Part shown: one piece after another, positions 34,130-42,958 of the stretch
How the letters are laid out: each line of letters begins with the position of its first letter
Position numbering within the stretch: the stretch's first letter is position 1
Assembly (NCBI GenBank): GCA_045630285.1
Contig: JAZQSX010000016.1
Span: 5,632 to 69,631 of the forward strand
Source: RGIG3009 sp045630285
GTDB lineage: Bacteria; Bacillota; Clostridia; Oscillospirales; Acutalibacteraceae
Length of the DNA: 64,000 bases
Reading direction: 5' to 3'
The notes under the pieces: model-generated
Seen by the model: the letters and a program-made list of their open reading frames with translations, nothing else
The model's database searches: none
Told to the model about the DNA's origin: nothing
Position numbers and translations under genes: made by a program

Positions 34130-34972
34130 ATGAAAAAGGGTATCAGCATTTGGTCTTTTCCCGCCGGATCGTTGGCGGACAGTTTCCGACTGGCAAAGGA
34201 TGCCGGGTTCGAGGGCGTTGAGGTCGCTTTGGATGAAGCGGACGGCGAGATCACGCTGGCCTCGACCGAAAAGGAGCTTCTTGAGGTCAAGCGTCAGGCG
34301 GCGGATTGCGGCATTGAGCTGTACAGTGTAGCAAGTGGTCTGTACTGGTCGTATTTCCTGAACGATACCGATGAGGCTGTGCGTGCCAAGGCACAGGATA
34401 TCGTGAAAAAGCAGCTGGAGGTTGCCTCGGTTCTCGGCTGTGAGTCGATTTTGGTGATTCCGGGTTGCGTGAATGCGGAGTTTGCAGCTCCCGGTAAGGT
34501 AATGGACTACGAGACCTGCTATGAGCGGAGTCTGGAATCGTTGATGAAGGTCAAGGCCTACGCTGAGGAATACAAGGTTGAGATCGGACTGGAAAACGTG
34601 TGGAACAAGTTCCTGCTCTCACCGCTGGAGATGCGTGATTTCATCGACAAGATCGATTCTCCCTACGTGGGCAGCTACCTGGATATTGGTAACACGCTGG
34701 CGAACGGCTATCCCGAGCATTGGATCCGCACGCTGGATAAGCGCATCAAAAAGGTACATTTCAAGGATTATCGTGTGGAGGCCGGTGGACTTCACGGGTT
34801 TGTGGATCTGCTGGCGGGCGATGTCAACTATCCTGCGGTGACTGAGGCGCTGAAAGCAGTCGGTTACGACGGCTGGGTCTCTGCCGAGATGATCCCCAAT
34901 TATAAATATTACACCGAAACCATTATCTATAACACGTCGAATGCGATGGATCGGATCATGGGGAGGGTGTAA
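34130..34972 (+). CDS. Sugar-phosphate isomerase/epimerase family TIM-barrel protein
   Basis: 280 residues, AP endonuclease 2/xylose isomerase-like barrel. Metal-site segments are IGLENVWNKF (Glu), SYLDIGNTLANG (Asp) and KVHFKDYR (His-x-Lys-Asp), with a C-terminal WVSAEMIP (Glu). The family includes L-xylulose-5-phosphate 3-epimerase, IolE, IolI and tagatose epimerases. It is 3 bases from the first of two oxidoreductases, so an oxidation-isomerisation route for a sugar or cyclitol is likely. The substrate cannot be read from the sequence. Confidence 0.88.
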   Translation: MKKGISIWSFPAGSLADSFRLAKDAGFEGVEVALDEADGEITLASTEKELLEVKRQAADCGIELYSVASGLYWSYFLNDTDEAVRAKAQDIVKKQLEVASVLGCESILVIPGCVNAEFAAPGKVMDYETCYERSLESLMKVKAYAEEYKVEIGLENVWNKFLLSPLEMRDFIDKIDSPYVGSYLDIGNTLANGYPEHWIRTLDKRIKKVHFKDYRVEAGGLHGFVDLLAGDVNYPAVTEALKAVGYDGWVSAEMIPNYKYYTETIIYNTSNAMDRIMGRV

Positions 34973-34975
34973 GCA

Positions 34976-35959
34976 GTGTTGAAAGTCGGTTTGATCGGCT
35001 GCGGGTTCATGGGAACGATGCACGCCAATTGCTATAAAAACCTGGAGGGCGTGACGTTAGCCGCCGTGGCGGATCTACGCCCTGAAAAAGCAGAAGAGCT
35101 GGCACAGACCGGTACGGCGATCTTCCGTGACGGTATGGAGTTGATTGCGCAGGCGGATGTGGATATTATCGACATTTGCTTGCCGACCTATCTGCACACA
35201 AAATACGCTTTGGCGGCGATGGATAAGGTAAAATACTTGTTTATCGAGAAACCGGTAGCGTTGACCGTGGTGGAGAGTGAAGAGCTTCTTAAGAAGCAGC
35301 AGGAGACGGGTTGCCGCATCCAGATCGGTCAGGTTATCCGTTTTTGGGACGAATACATAGCGCTGCGTGACATCGTGCACAGCGGAAAATACGGCAAGGT
35401 GGTCAACGCCAATTTCCGTCGCATCAGTCCCAGCCCGGATTGGGGTTGGAACAACTGGCTGCACGATCCGACCTTGTCGGGCGGTGCGGGTCAGGATCTG
35501 CATATTCACGACGTGGATTTCGTGCTGTCGCTGTTTGGTGAGCCGCAGACGCTGTATTCAGTGAAAAACTCGCTTGGCGAGAAGAACGGATACGTCAATA
35601 CGCTGATGCAGTATGCACAGCACGTGGTGACGGTGGAGGGTACGTGGACGCTGCCCACTTCGCACCCCTTCCAGGCGAGCTTCCGTGTGGTGTTTGAAAA
35701 GGCTGTCGTGGAGAATGACAGCGGTAAGTTTATGCTGTATACCGACGACGGTGCTGAGGAAATCGTGATCAAGAAGAAGGATATCGCACTGTCGGGCGGC
35801 ACACAGGGCAATATTTCCGATCTCGGCGGCTATTTCAACGAGCTGTACTACTTCGTACAGCGTGCAGCCGCCGATGAGGACATTGAGGAAGCATCTCTCG
35901 CCGCCGGTGCGGCGTCGTTAAAATTCTTGTTGGAGAAGGAGCTGGCATTTCATGCTTAA
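34976..35959 (+). CDS. Gfo/Idh/MocA-family oxidoreductase (first of two)
   Basis: 327 residues from GTG, with GGGAGGGTG upstream. N-terminal NAD(P) fold LIGCGFMGTMHANCY (about residues 6-20), then the FIEKPVALT catalytic Lys segment (EKP). GGAGQDLHIHDVDFVL is the substrate/active-site helix with His. The family includes inositol 2-dehydrogenase and sugar 3-dehydrogenases. Its stop overlaps the start of the second oxidoreductase by 8 bases. Confidence 0.9.
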   Translation: MLKVGLIGCGFMGTMHANCYKNLEGVTLAAVADLRPEKAEELAQTGTAIFRDGMELIAQADVDIIDICLPTYLHTKYALAAMDKVKYLFIEKPVALTVVESEELLKKQQETGCRIQIGQVIRFWDEYIALRDIVHSGKYGKVVNANFRRISPSPDWGWNNWLHDPTLSGGAGQDLHIHDVDFVLSLFGEPQTLYSVKNSLGEKNGYVNTLMQYAQHVVTVEGTWTLPTSHPFQASFRVVFEKAVVENDSGKFMLYTDDGAEEIVIKKKDIALSGGTQGNISDLGGYFNELYYFVQRAAADEDIEEASLAAGAASLKFLLEKELAFHA

Positions 35960-36968
35960 GGTAGGTATTGTAGGCTGCGGTAATATTTTTACCATGCACG
36001 CAACGAGTTGTGATTATTTGCCGAATGCGACGTTGGTGGGCGTCTGTGATATTAAAAAGGACCGTGCCGATGCCGCCGCACAGCGGTATAACGTCCCTGC
36101 ATATTACGACTACAAGGAACTCATCGATCCTGAGAAGATCGATGTGGTACATATCTGCGTGCCGCACTACTTACATCCTATCCTCTCCCGTTATGCACTG
36201 GAGAAAGGCGTGCACGTGCTGTGCGAAAAGCCGATGAGCATCAACTATGAGGACGGCGAAGCAAACGTCCGTCTGGCAGAAGAGCGTGATCTGCGCTACG
36301 GCATCATTTTCCAGTGCCGCTACAACGAGACCTCCAAGCTCATTCGTGAAAATCTTGAAAACGGCAAGCTGGGCAAGATCATCAGTGCCCGCTGCACACT
36401 GACATGGAGTCGCTCGGACGATTACTATGCGCAGTCGGATTGGAAGGGCACCTGGGATAAAGAAGGCGGTGGTGTTATCATCGACCAGGCGATCCATTCG
36501 TTGGATCTTGCCAACTGGTTTATCGATTCCGAGCCGGTCGAGGTGCAGGCACACATTGCCAACCGCAATCATTCCATCATGAAGGTGGAAGACACCTGCG
36601 AAGGTTTGGTCCGTTATAAAAATGGGACGATGCTGTCTTTCTGGGCGATGAACAACTATGGCTGTGACGAGCCGATCGAGATCCGCTTGTACTGTGAGAA
36701 CGGCAAGGCGGTTATGAGCTACGACGATGCCCGCATCGAGTTCAACGACGGTACGGTGCTGACGGCACAAACGCAGACCGACGGCATCGAGTACGAGGGT
36801 GGCAAGGATTATTGGGGCTTCCAGCACGTGCGTGAGATCGCCGATTTCTATGCGGCGGTGGAGGAGGGTCGTGACCCGACGATCAGCGGCAAGGAAGCGC
36901 TGAAGATCCAAAAGCTCATCTGTGCGATCTACGAAAGCGGCAAGACGGGGAAGACCGTTACGTTCTGA
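35952..36968 (+). CDS. Gfo/Idh/MocA-family oxidoreductase (second of two)
   Basis: 338 residues. IVGCGNIFTMHA is the dinucleotide-binding start and CEKPMSINYED carries the EKP lysine; GGGVIIDQAIHSLDLANWF is the active-site helix. It is only distantly similar to the first oxidoreductase, which suggests two successive or reciprocal redox steps (for example 3-keto formation and reduction around an isomerase) rather than a recent duplication. Translationally coupled to the preceding gene; terminated at 36978. Confidence 0.9.
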   Translation: MLKVGIVGCGNIFTMHATSCDYLPNATLVGVCDIKKDRADAAAQRYNVPAYYDYKELIDPEKIDVVHICVPHYLHPILSRYALEKGVHVLCEKPMSINYEDGEANVRLAEERDLRYGIIFQCRYNETSKLIRENLENGKLGKIISARCTLTWSRSDDYYAQSDWKGTWDKEGGGVIIDQAIHSLDLANWFIDSEPVEVQAHIANRNHSIMKVEDTCEGLVRYKNGTMLSFWAMNNYGCDEPIEIRLYCENGKAVMSYDDARIEFNDGTVLTAQTQTDGIEYEGGKDYWGFQHVREIADFYAAVEEGRDPTISGKEALKIQKLICAIYESGKTGKTVTF

Positions 36969-36977
36969 CAAAGAAAG

Positions 36978-37009
36978 AAGGGAGAGACGCTGCGTCTCTC
37001 CCTTTTGTT
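36978..37009 (+). terminator. Intrinsic terminator of the isomerase/oxidoreductase operon
   Basis: A 12-bp stem AAGGGAGAGACG/CGTCTCTCCCTT followed by TTGTTTT. Confidence 0.88.
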
Positions 37010-37062
37010 TTACAGATTGGCTTTGATTTTTTGATCATTTCGGCATATTCATTGTCCCAACG

Positions 37063-38001
37063 TTAGTCTTTCCAGAATTCACGCAGTGCGGCAATATACC
37101 CGTCCTGATCGAGGACGAACGCCAGACCGTGACCGGCCCCCGGGATAATCACCAGCTTTTTTTCGGCGGCGCAAGCGGCGTGGTTTTCAACGCTCATTTC
37201 GCAGGGAACGTAGTCGTCGGTGTCGCCGTGAAAGAAAATGACGGGGATGCGGCACTGCTGCATCGCCGCAAGCGGGGAGGTCTCCTCGAGGTCGAAGCGG
37301 CCGTACAGACGAGCACTCCACCGTATCAGGGGATAGAACAGTGCAGGGGGCAGGTGAAGCTGACGGACCACCTTTTTGATAATGTCGCGGCCGGTCGTAT
37401 AGCCGCAATCCGCCAGGATTCCCTTGACGTTGGGTGGCATCCCTCGTCCTGCGGCGGTGAGCACGGTGGCGGCACCCATGGAGATACCGGTGAGGTAGAT
37501 GTGGGTATCATTGCCAAAGGTGTTGAGAATATAGGTCACCCAATCGAGGCAGTCACGGCTTTCGTGAATACCGAAGGTGATAACGTGACCGTCGCTGCGA
37601 CCGCCGGCACGCTGGTCGACAGCCAAAACGCTGTGTCCCAACGCAAAGGCACGGGTTACACCGCCACACAGGTCACGCTCAGCGGTGCCACGGTAGCCGT
37701 GAAACATCAGCTCGATCGGGGCGTCGGGAGCGTATTCATAATACGTGCCACGCAGTGTCAAGCCGTCAAACGAGGTGATACTGACCTCGGTATGCGGTCG
37801 GGAACGGAGTTCCTTCATCCACGTGATCATCAGGTCACGGTGCGGCAGATAAATATCGCCGGGAGGAATGGGGTACTCGTCTTGTCCGACGGGCTTGCGT
37901 TTTGGAGCGTAAAACGTTATCAGAAAGCAAACCAGCATCGTCGATAACAGCAGTATTGCCAATCCGCCGATACTGCCGAGCACGATCCACACGATGTCCA
38001 T
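37063..38001 (-). CDS. Membrane-anchored alpha/beta hydrolase
   Basis: 312 residues with one N-terminal membrane segment (about residues 5-30). The oxyanion segment MFHGYRGTAERD, the nucleophile elbow GISMGAA (Ser), VIFFHGDTDDYVP (Asp) and PGAGHGLAF (His) form the serine-hydrolase triad. It resembles BEM46/YqkD-type esterases of Firmicutes. The substrate is unknown. Divergent from the lipoprotein gene. Confidence 0.87.
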   Translation of the reverse strand: MDIVWIVLGSIGGLAILLLSTMLVCFLITFYAPKRKPVGQDEYPIPPGDIYLPHRDLMITWMKELRSRPHTEVSITSFDGLTLRGTYYEYAPDAPIELMFHGYRGTAERDLCGGVTRAFALGHSVLAVDQRAGGRSDGHVITFGIHESRDCLDWVTYILNTFGNDTHIYLTGISMGAATVLTAAGRGMPPNVKGILADCGYTTGRDIIKKVVRQLHLPPALFYPLIRWSARLYGRFDLEETSPLAAMQQCRIPVIFFHGDTDDYVPCEMSVENHAACAAEKKLVIIPGAGHGLAFVLDQDGYIAALREFWKD

Positions 38002-38057
38002 AATCTCACCTCTTGGGAATAGTATATATTACGGCGGGTGTTTTCGTCAAACAAAAC

Positions 38058-38086
38058 TTGCTTTTTCGACGGATTTCAGCTAGAAT
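38058..38086 (+). promoter_or_regulatory. Sigma-A promoter of the lipoprotein gene
   Basis: TTGCTT (38058-38063), a 17-bp spacer and TAGAAT (38081-38086) lie 36 bases before the ATG. Confidence 0.65.
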
Positions 38087-38122
38087 GGTGTAGAGTGACA
38101 AGTGAGGTTTCGGAGGAGAACG

Positions 38123-38539
38123 ATGAAACGAGTAGGAATAGCCGTTCTGGCGTTGATAATGCTGTTTGCGTTGGCGGGCTGCGCCGATACGTTGCCTTTT
38201 GAGGATGCGTATCTGCGTGGTTATGAGGATGAGCCGCTGGCCGAGGGACTGGAGCGTGCCGCTGACGAGGCGGGCGAAACGGTATCGATCTCCTGGAGCG
38301 AGGGTTGGATCGGTACGAAAACGCCGGATGCGACACGACTGCGTGAGGAGGAGCAAGCCGTCACTATGACCATGGAGCAGGGGGAAGGCGAAAGTTCCTA
38401 CCGTATGCATTTCTACTTCGTGTACACGGAGCAAAATGATCTGCTGGCGGCGGCGGGACTGTATGATGTCAGCAGCAAGCAGCTGCTGGATGCGTCCAAA
38501 ACACAGCAGATCCTGCTGGCGACGTTGCGCAACGAATAA
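38123..38539 (+). CDS. Small lipoprotein of unknown function
   Basis: 138 residues from the ATG at 38123, with CGGAGGAG upstream. A signal peptide with lipobox LAGC (Cys at about residue 21) predicts lipid attachment on the outer face of the membrane. The mature part is acidic, about 117 residues, with two predicted beta-rich halves (SISWSEGWIG, YRMHFYFVYTE). No family was recognised. It may be read with the following YwaF-like gene (44-base gap). Confidence 0.75.
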   Translation: MKRVGIAVLALIMLFALAGCADTLPFEDAYLRGYEDEPLAEGLERAADEAGETVSISWSEGWIGTKTPDATRLREEEQAVTMTMEQGEGESSYRMHFYFVYTEQNDLLAAAGLYDVSSKQLLDASKTQQILLATLRNE

Positions 38540-38583
38540 TTACCTTGCTTTTTGGTGCATTTTTTGTGTAAAGGAGGGCGGTT

Positions 38584-39432
38584 ATGTCTTTTTTTGAGTC
38601 ATTTTTAAGCGTTTTAGGCACGGAAATGACACGTCCGACGGTGTTCGGCTGGTTTCATATTGTGCTGACTGCCGCCTTTGTGGCTTTGGGATTTTGGCTG
38701 GCGCATCGGTATCGGAATGCTGATGAACGCTGCGTGCGGCGGGTGCTGTTTGTCATCTCGCTCGTGGTGATCCTGTTTGAGATCGGCAAGCAGATCCTGT
38801 ACACGTTTTCCTTCAAGGACGGCGTTTTAACGGTGGATTACGTGTGGCAATTTTTCCCGTGGCAATTTTGCTCCACGCCGATGTACGTCGGCTTGCTTGC
38901 CGGTGTGACCCGTGGCAGGTTTCATCGAATGTGTTGCGCCTATCTCAGCACCTATGCCGTGTTTGCGGGTTTTTGCGTGCTGTGTTATCCGCTGGATATT
39001 TTCAACGAGTATCTCTTTGTTAACGTGCAAACTATGGTGTGCCATGCGTCGATGCTGACGGTGGGAATTTTCCTGACAAAAACCGGGTACATACCGTGCC
39101 GGAAGCACACGCTGTATAAAGCGATTCCGTTGTTTCTGGCATTGCTTGCGGTGGCGGTGGTGATGAATGAGATCGCTTACCGCTGCGGTGTTCTGGAGAC
39201 GGATACCTTCAATATGTTTTTCGTCAGCCCGTATACCGAGCCGTATTTGGTCGTGTATTCCTGGATCCAGGAGGCGGTGGCGTTCCCGTGGTGCTTGCCG
39301 GCGTATATCGTGGGCTTCACCATTGGCGGTGGATTGATGTTGCTTGCCCTTGACGGTATCCGCCGTTTGCGTAAAAAAGCAACGAATGAGCCGACGGTGG
39401 CGGCAGAGGAAAATAGCGAAGAAATTGAGTAA
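38584..39432 (+). CDS. YwaF/TMEM164-family integral membrane protein
   Basis: 282 residues with about seven membrane segments. FGWFHIVLT near the N-terminus, FFPWQFCSTPMYVGLL, and PYLVVYSWIQE match the TIGR02206/YwaF family, which is related to eukaryotic TMEM164, a lipid acyltransferase with a catalytic Cys in a corresponding segment. The Cys in QFCSTP is the obvious candidate here. A lipid-acyl role in bacteria is an inference. The tail is basic then acidic and cytoplasmic. Confidence 0.78.
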   Translation: MSFFESFLSVLGTEMTRPTVFGWFHIVLTAAFVALGFWLAHRYRNADERCVRRVLFVISLVVILFEIGKQILYTFSFKDGVLTVDYVWQFFPWQFCSTPMYVGLLAGVTRGRFHRMCCAYLSTYAVFAGFCVLCYPLDIFNEYLFVNVQTMVCHASMLTVGIFLTKTGYIPCRKHTLYKAIPLFLALLAVAVVMNEIAYRCGVLETDTFNMFFVSPYTEPYLVVYSWIQEAVAFPWCLPAYIVGFTIGGGLMLLALDGIRRLRKKATNEPTVAAEENSEEIE

Positions 39433-39436
39433 TAAG

Positions 39437-39471
39437 AGTACGGCTTACGGTGCGTAGGCCGTACTTTTTTG
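39437..39471 (+). terminator. Intrinsic terminator
   Basis: A 13-bp stem with one G-T wobble (39437-39449 with 39453-39465) followed by TTTTT. Confidence 0.85.
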
Positions 39472-39481
39472 GCACTTTTGC

Positions 39482-39510
39482 TTGCTATTGTCGGTAAAGC
39501 GTGCTACAAT
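39482..39510 (+). promoter_or_regulatory. Sigma-A promoter of metallophosphoesterase pair 1
   Basis: TTGCTA (39482-39487), a 17-bp spacer and TACAAT (39505-39510) lie just behind the terminator and 31 bases before the start. Confidence 0.7.
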
Positions 39511-39541
39511 ACTTGCAAAGATACTCGAAGGAGTGAGCGTG

Positions 39542-40630
39542 TTGAGCAAGTCTGTAAAGTTTGCGTTATTTGCCGATCTGCACTACATCAAAGGGTACTA
39601 TACTTGTACTCCCAAGCATCTGGAAGCGATCCTGGAGCGTGCAGGTCGTGAGGACGTCGAGTTTATTATGCAGCTCGGTGATTTTTCCAACGATTATATC
39701 GGCTCGCCCGAAATGGTGAAGCTGTATCTGGAAAATCCGCAGGGGTTGCCTGCATACGGTATTTACGGTAACCACGAGCTGGAATGTATGCATCACGGCA
39801 AAGCGGATCCCAATACTGAGCATTCGATGCTGTACGTCACGCCGTATTTGACTAACCGTCCCGACGAGGTGATCTGGGGAACGCCCGACGGCAAGCCCGA
39901 ACCGAACGGCGAGATCGCCTACTACTGGTTCGAGAGAAGCGGCTTCCGCTTTGTTTGCACCGATTGTGGGTATTCCTACAATGCCGATAAGGGGGAGTGG
40001 GAGCACAATTTCAACCTGTATCCCCGCACCAAGGGCAACCGTCCCACCGAGTGCCTCGGTGAGGAGCAGCGCCGTTGGATGGAAGAGGTGCTGACCGATG
40101 CAGCGAACAAGAACATTCCGTGCATCGTGTTCTCGCATCCGACCTTCTACAAGGAGTGGGGCGGCAACGCCGGCGATGCGGACGAGGCGTGTGCGATCTT
40201 TAACCGTGTGAACGAGATCCGTCCCGGTACGGTCATTGCCGTTATCAACGGGCATAAACACAGCGACCACGTGGCGATCCGAGACAATATCGTGTTTCTG
40301 GATATTAACGTCGTCAACAACGGTCTTTGGATGGCAGATGGCATCCCGCATTACAGTGATGATCAGACGTTTGAATATCTGGATTACGACCGTGAGGGCA
40401 ACTATCTCGGCACCGAGATGCGCCCGATCAACACGCTGCCCAACGCACCCAGAACGTGGTTCTTTGACGATCCGCTGTCCTGTATTATCACGGTGACGGA
40501 TACCGGTGTGGTGACCGTGGACGGGTCGGAGACGACGTGGCTGCACGGCATTGAGCCGCCGGCAGGATATACGAAGGTGCCGCGCATTACGTCGGGGCAG
40601 TATGAGATCGTGCGCAAAGAGGAGATGTAA
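39542..40630 (+). CDS. Metallophosphoesterase, cluster copy 1 (subtype A)
   Basis: 362 residues from TTG at 39542: this gives MSKSVKF, matching the MS-start of copies 2, 3 and 4, and lies 8 bases after AAGGAG. The calcineurin-type dimetal motifs are ADLH, GDFSND, GNHE, FSH and GHKH. Subtype A features are IAYYWFE before the mid-domain and Ser before the third-block His (FSH). A family block NRPDEVIWGTPDGKP follows the GNHE motif. It has no signal peptide, so it acts in the cytosol. The copy 2 gene starts 5 bases later. The substrate is unknown; phosphomonoester or phosphodiester hydrolysis is expected from the fold. Confidence 0.88.
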   Translation: MSKSVKFALFADLHYIKGYYTCTPKHLEAILERAGREDVEFIMQLGDFSNDYIGSPEMVKLYLENPQGLPAYGIYGNHELECMHHGKADPNTEHSMLYVTPYLTNRPDEVIWGTPDGKPEPNGEIAYYWFERSGFRFVCTDCGYSYNADKGEWEHNFNLYPRTKGNRPTECLGEEQRRWMEEVLTDAANKNIPCIVFSHPTFYKEWGGNAGDADEACAIFNRVNEIRPGTVIAVINGHKHSDHVAIRDNIVFLDINVVNNGLWMADGIPHYSDDQTFEYLDYDREGNYLGTEMRPINTLPNAPRTWFFDDPLSCIITVTDTGVVTVDGSETTWLHGIEPPAGYTKVPRITSGQYEIVRKEEM

Positions 40631-40635
40631 TATCT

Positions 40636-41712
40636 GTGAGTCAAGCACTGAAATTTTTGCTGTTTGCAGATTTTCATTACAAAAAAGGCGTCTATCCTAT
40701 GGCGGTGGAGCATTTGGACGCCATTATGAAGAAGGCACACGATAACGGTGTGGACTATGCGATCCACTGCGGCGATTTTTGCAACGATTACGTCGGCTCG
40801 CCCGAGATCGTGAATGCGTACGTCAACAATGCGTACGGGTTACCGGTGTACGGAGTGCTGGGCAACCACGAGCTGGAGTATTTTGTGGGAGCACGGTTTA
40901 CGCCGCAGTATGCGGAAAACCCGATGGCGTTCGTTACCGCCCGCATCAACAACCGCACCGACGAGGTCACGTGGGGCACGCCGAGCGGCGGCTATGAGGA
41001 CGGGCGTATCGGCTACTACTATTTTGACGTCAAGGGTATCCGTATGGTGTGTACCGACACGAACTTTTCGTACAGTCGGGAGCGGGATGCGTGGGAGCAT
41101 AACATCACGTATCACGCACCGCTCGGCAATGTCCATGGCGATGCACTGGGGCCGACTCAGCTCGCATGGCTGGAGGATGTGCTGACCGATGCGGCGCACA
41201 AGGGTATCCCGTGCATGGTCATCGGACATGCCGGCCTGTCCAATTTGTGGAATCACAGCTTCGATTGGGCTGCCGTGCAGGAGATCTATGCTCGGGTCAA
41301 CGCTATTCGCAAAGGCACGGTGATGTTCTCCATTAATGGGCATTACCACACCGACCACACGCAGCTGCTTGATAACGTGTTGTATATGGATGTCAACACC
41401 GTGCTCAACGGGTGGTGGGTCAACAGTCACGAGCCGCATTACGAGGACGGTCATACCTTTGAATTTGTCGAGTATGACGCCGAAGGAAAGCCGGTTGACG
41501 TTTACAAGAAAAATTATCACGATCTGTCTATGGGAAACCAGACCTGGTTTTTCAAGGACCCACTGTCCTGCATCGTCACGGTGACGGAGGACGGGGAGAT
41601 CACGATCGAGGGTATGGAATCCGGCTGGGTATATGACGTCGTTCCCACCACCGATGGAAGGACCGGCGTGGTTACCGGTATCAGCTCGGGATCGTTCAAA
41701 ATTGAACGGTAA
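40636..41712 (+). CDS. Metallophosphoesterase, cluster copy 2 (subtype B)
   Basis: 358 residues from GTG, with AGAGGAG upstream inside the end of copy 1. Motifs are ADFH, GDFCND, GNHE, IGH and GHYH, so all dimetal ligands are kept. Subtype B features are IGYYYFDVKG, LGPTQLAWLED and Gly before the third-block His. It is most like copy 6. It ends the first gene pair; a 127-base gap with a new promoter follows. Confidence 0.88.
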   Translation: MSQALKFLLFADFHYKKGVYPMAVEHLDAIMKKAHDNGVDYAIHCGDFCNDYVGSPEIVNAYVNNAYGLPVYGVLGNHELEYFVGARFTPQYAENPMAFVTARINNRTDEVTWGTPSGGYEDGRIGYYYFDVKGIRMVCTDTNFSYSRERDAWEHNITYHAPLGNVHGDALGPTQLAWLEDVLTDAAHKGIPCMVIGHAGLSNLWNHSFDWAAVQEIYARVNAIRKGTVMFSINGHYHTDHTQLLDNVLYMDVNTVLNGWWVNSHEPHYEDGHTFEFVEYDAEGKPVDVYKKNYHDLSMGNQTWFFKDPLSCIVTVTEDGEITIEGMESGWVYDVVPTTDGRTGVVTGISSGSFKIER

Positions 41713-41728
41713 AAATGCCGGATTTCCG

Positions 41729-41757
41729 TTGACTTTTTTGGCGTAAAATGGTATAGT
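41729..41757 (+). promoter_or_regulatory. Strong sigma-A promoter before metallophosphoesterase pair 2
   Basis: TTGACT (41729-41734), a 17-bp spacer and TATAGT (41752-41757). Transcription would start near 41764, directly at the base of the following hairpin. Confidence 0.78.
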
Positions 41758-41767
41758 GAAAGCAATA

Positions 41768-41826
41768 ACAGTCGAGGAGTAGAAGTGAGTAGATCAGCGA
41801 CACTTTCCTCGGCTGTATTTTTTATT
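41768..41826 (+). terminator. Leader hairpin with T-run between promoter and copy 3 (attenuator or small-RNA terminator)
   Basis: ACAGTCGAGGA (41768-41778) pairs with TCCTCGGCTGT (41806-41816, one wobble); AAGTG (41783-41787) pairs with CACTT (41801-41805) above a 4-base bulge. ATTTTTTATT follows. It has terminator form but sits immediately after a promoter and 14 bases before the coding start. Confidence 0.6.
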
Positions 41827-41839
41827 CGGGGTGATACTT

Positions 41840-42940
41840 ATGAGTAAGCAAGCGGTTACGTTTTCTGTGTTTGCGGATTTTCATTATATGAAGCAGTGCT
41901 ATCCGGTGACACAGGCACATCTGGACGCCGTTCTTAAGCGTGCTGCCGACGCCAAGGTGGATTTTGTAGTGCAGCTCGGCGATTTCTGCAATGACTTCAT
42001 TGCATCCCCTGAAATCACCAAATATTACACCGATAATCCGTACAAGCTGCCTGCCTACGGCGTGTACGGCGGTCACGATCTGGAATACGTGGAGCACAGC
42101 GGTAAGGATTTGCCTCGTGACAACACCATGGCACGGGTCACGCCCTATCTGAACAGCGATAAGGACGTCATCTGGGGCACGGAGGATGGCAGGATCGGTG
42201 ACGGCTCGATCGGCTATTACTATTTCGACAAGGGCGGTTTCCGCTTTATTGCGGTGGACTCTCAGTATTCTCAGAACCCCGAAACGGGGGAGTGGGTGAA
42301 AAATATCACCTATCATCCGCCGCAGGGCAACAAGTTTGGCGATCGTCTCGGTACGGCACAACTCGCCTGGCTGGAAACGGTACTGACCGATGCGGCACAC
42401 AAGGAGCTGCCGTGTATCATCTTCGCTCATTCGCCGGCGTGGCACGGCTACGCCGTGGCGGATAAGGAGCCGGAGGTCACGGCGATCTTCAACCGTGTCA
42501 ATGCGATCCGCAGGGGTACGGTAATGATGTGCCTGAATGGTCATCTGCACACCAACCGTGCGATGAAGCTGGTGGATAACGTGCTGTATATGGATGTCAA
42601 CGCCACGATCAATGCGTGGTGGATGGGCAGCAAGGCAAAGCCGCACTACGGCCCGGAGCACACCTACGAGTACACCGATTACGATGCCGAGGGTAACCCG
42701 ATCGGCACCCGTGAGCGTCCGTATATTGAACTGTGGCAGGGGCAGAACACCTGGTTTGTCAAGGAGCCGCTGAGTGCCATCGTGACGGTGGATACCGACG
42801 GAAACGTGACGGTGGAGGGTATGGAGACCGAATGGGTGTACGACATCGCACCGGAGCTGCCGGAGGATGCGTATTTTGCCAGAGAGTTTGTGCACTGCGC
42901 CCCTTGTATTTCATCGGGTGAATACAAGATCGAACGGTAA
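41840..42940 (+). CDS. Metallophosphoesterase, cluster copy 3 (subtype B, altered GNHE motif)
   Basis: 366 residues from the ATG at 41840. Motifs are ADFH, GDFCND, then GGHD in place of GNHE, AH for the third His and GHLH. The missing Asn is normally a ligand to the second metal, so metal binding or activity may differ. IGYYYFDKGG and LGTAQLAWLE place it with subtype B, although it is the most divergent copy. It is the first gene of pair 2; copy 4 begins 18 bases after its stop. The substitution is directly readable at about 42069-42080. Confidence 0.86.
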   Translation: MSKQAVTFSVFADFHYMKQCYPVTQAHLDAVLKRAADAKVDFVVQLGDFCNDFIASPEITKYYTDNPYKLPAYGVYGGHDLEYVEHSGKDLPRDNTMARVTPYLNSDKDVIWGTEDGRIGDGSIGYYYFDKGGFRFIAVDSQYSQNPETGEWVKNITYHPPQGNKFGDRLGTAQLAWLETVLTDAAHKELPCIIFAHSPAWHGYAVADKEPEVTAIFNRVNAIRRGTVMMCLNGHLHTNRAMKLVDNVLYMDVNATINAWWMGSKAKPHYGPEHTYEYTDYDAEGNPIGTRERPYIELWQGQNTWFVKEPLSAIVTVDTDGNVTVEGMETEWVYDIAPELPEDAYFAREFVHCAPCISSGEYKIER

Positions 42941-42958
42941 AGAGAGGAAGAACAAGAC

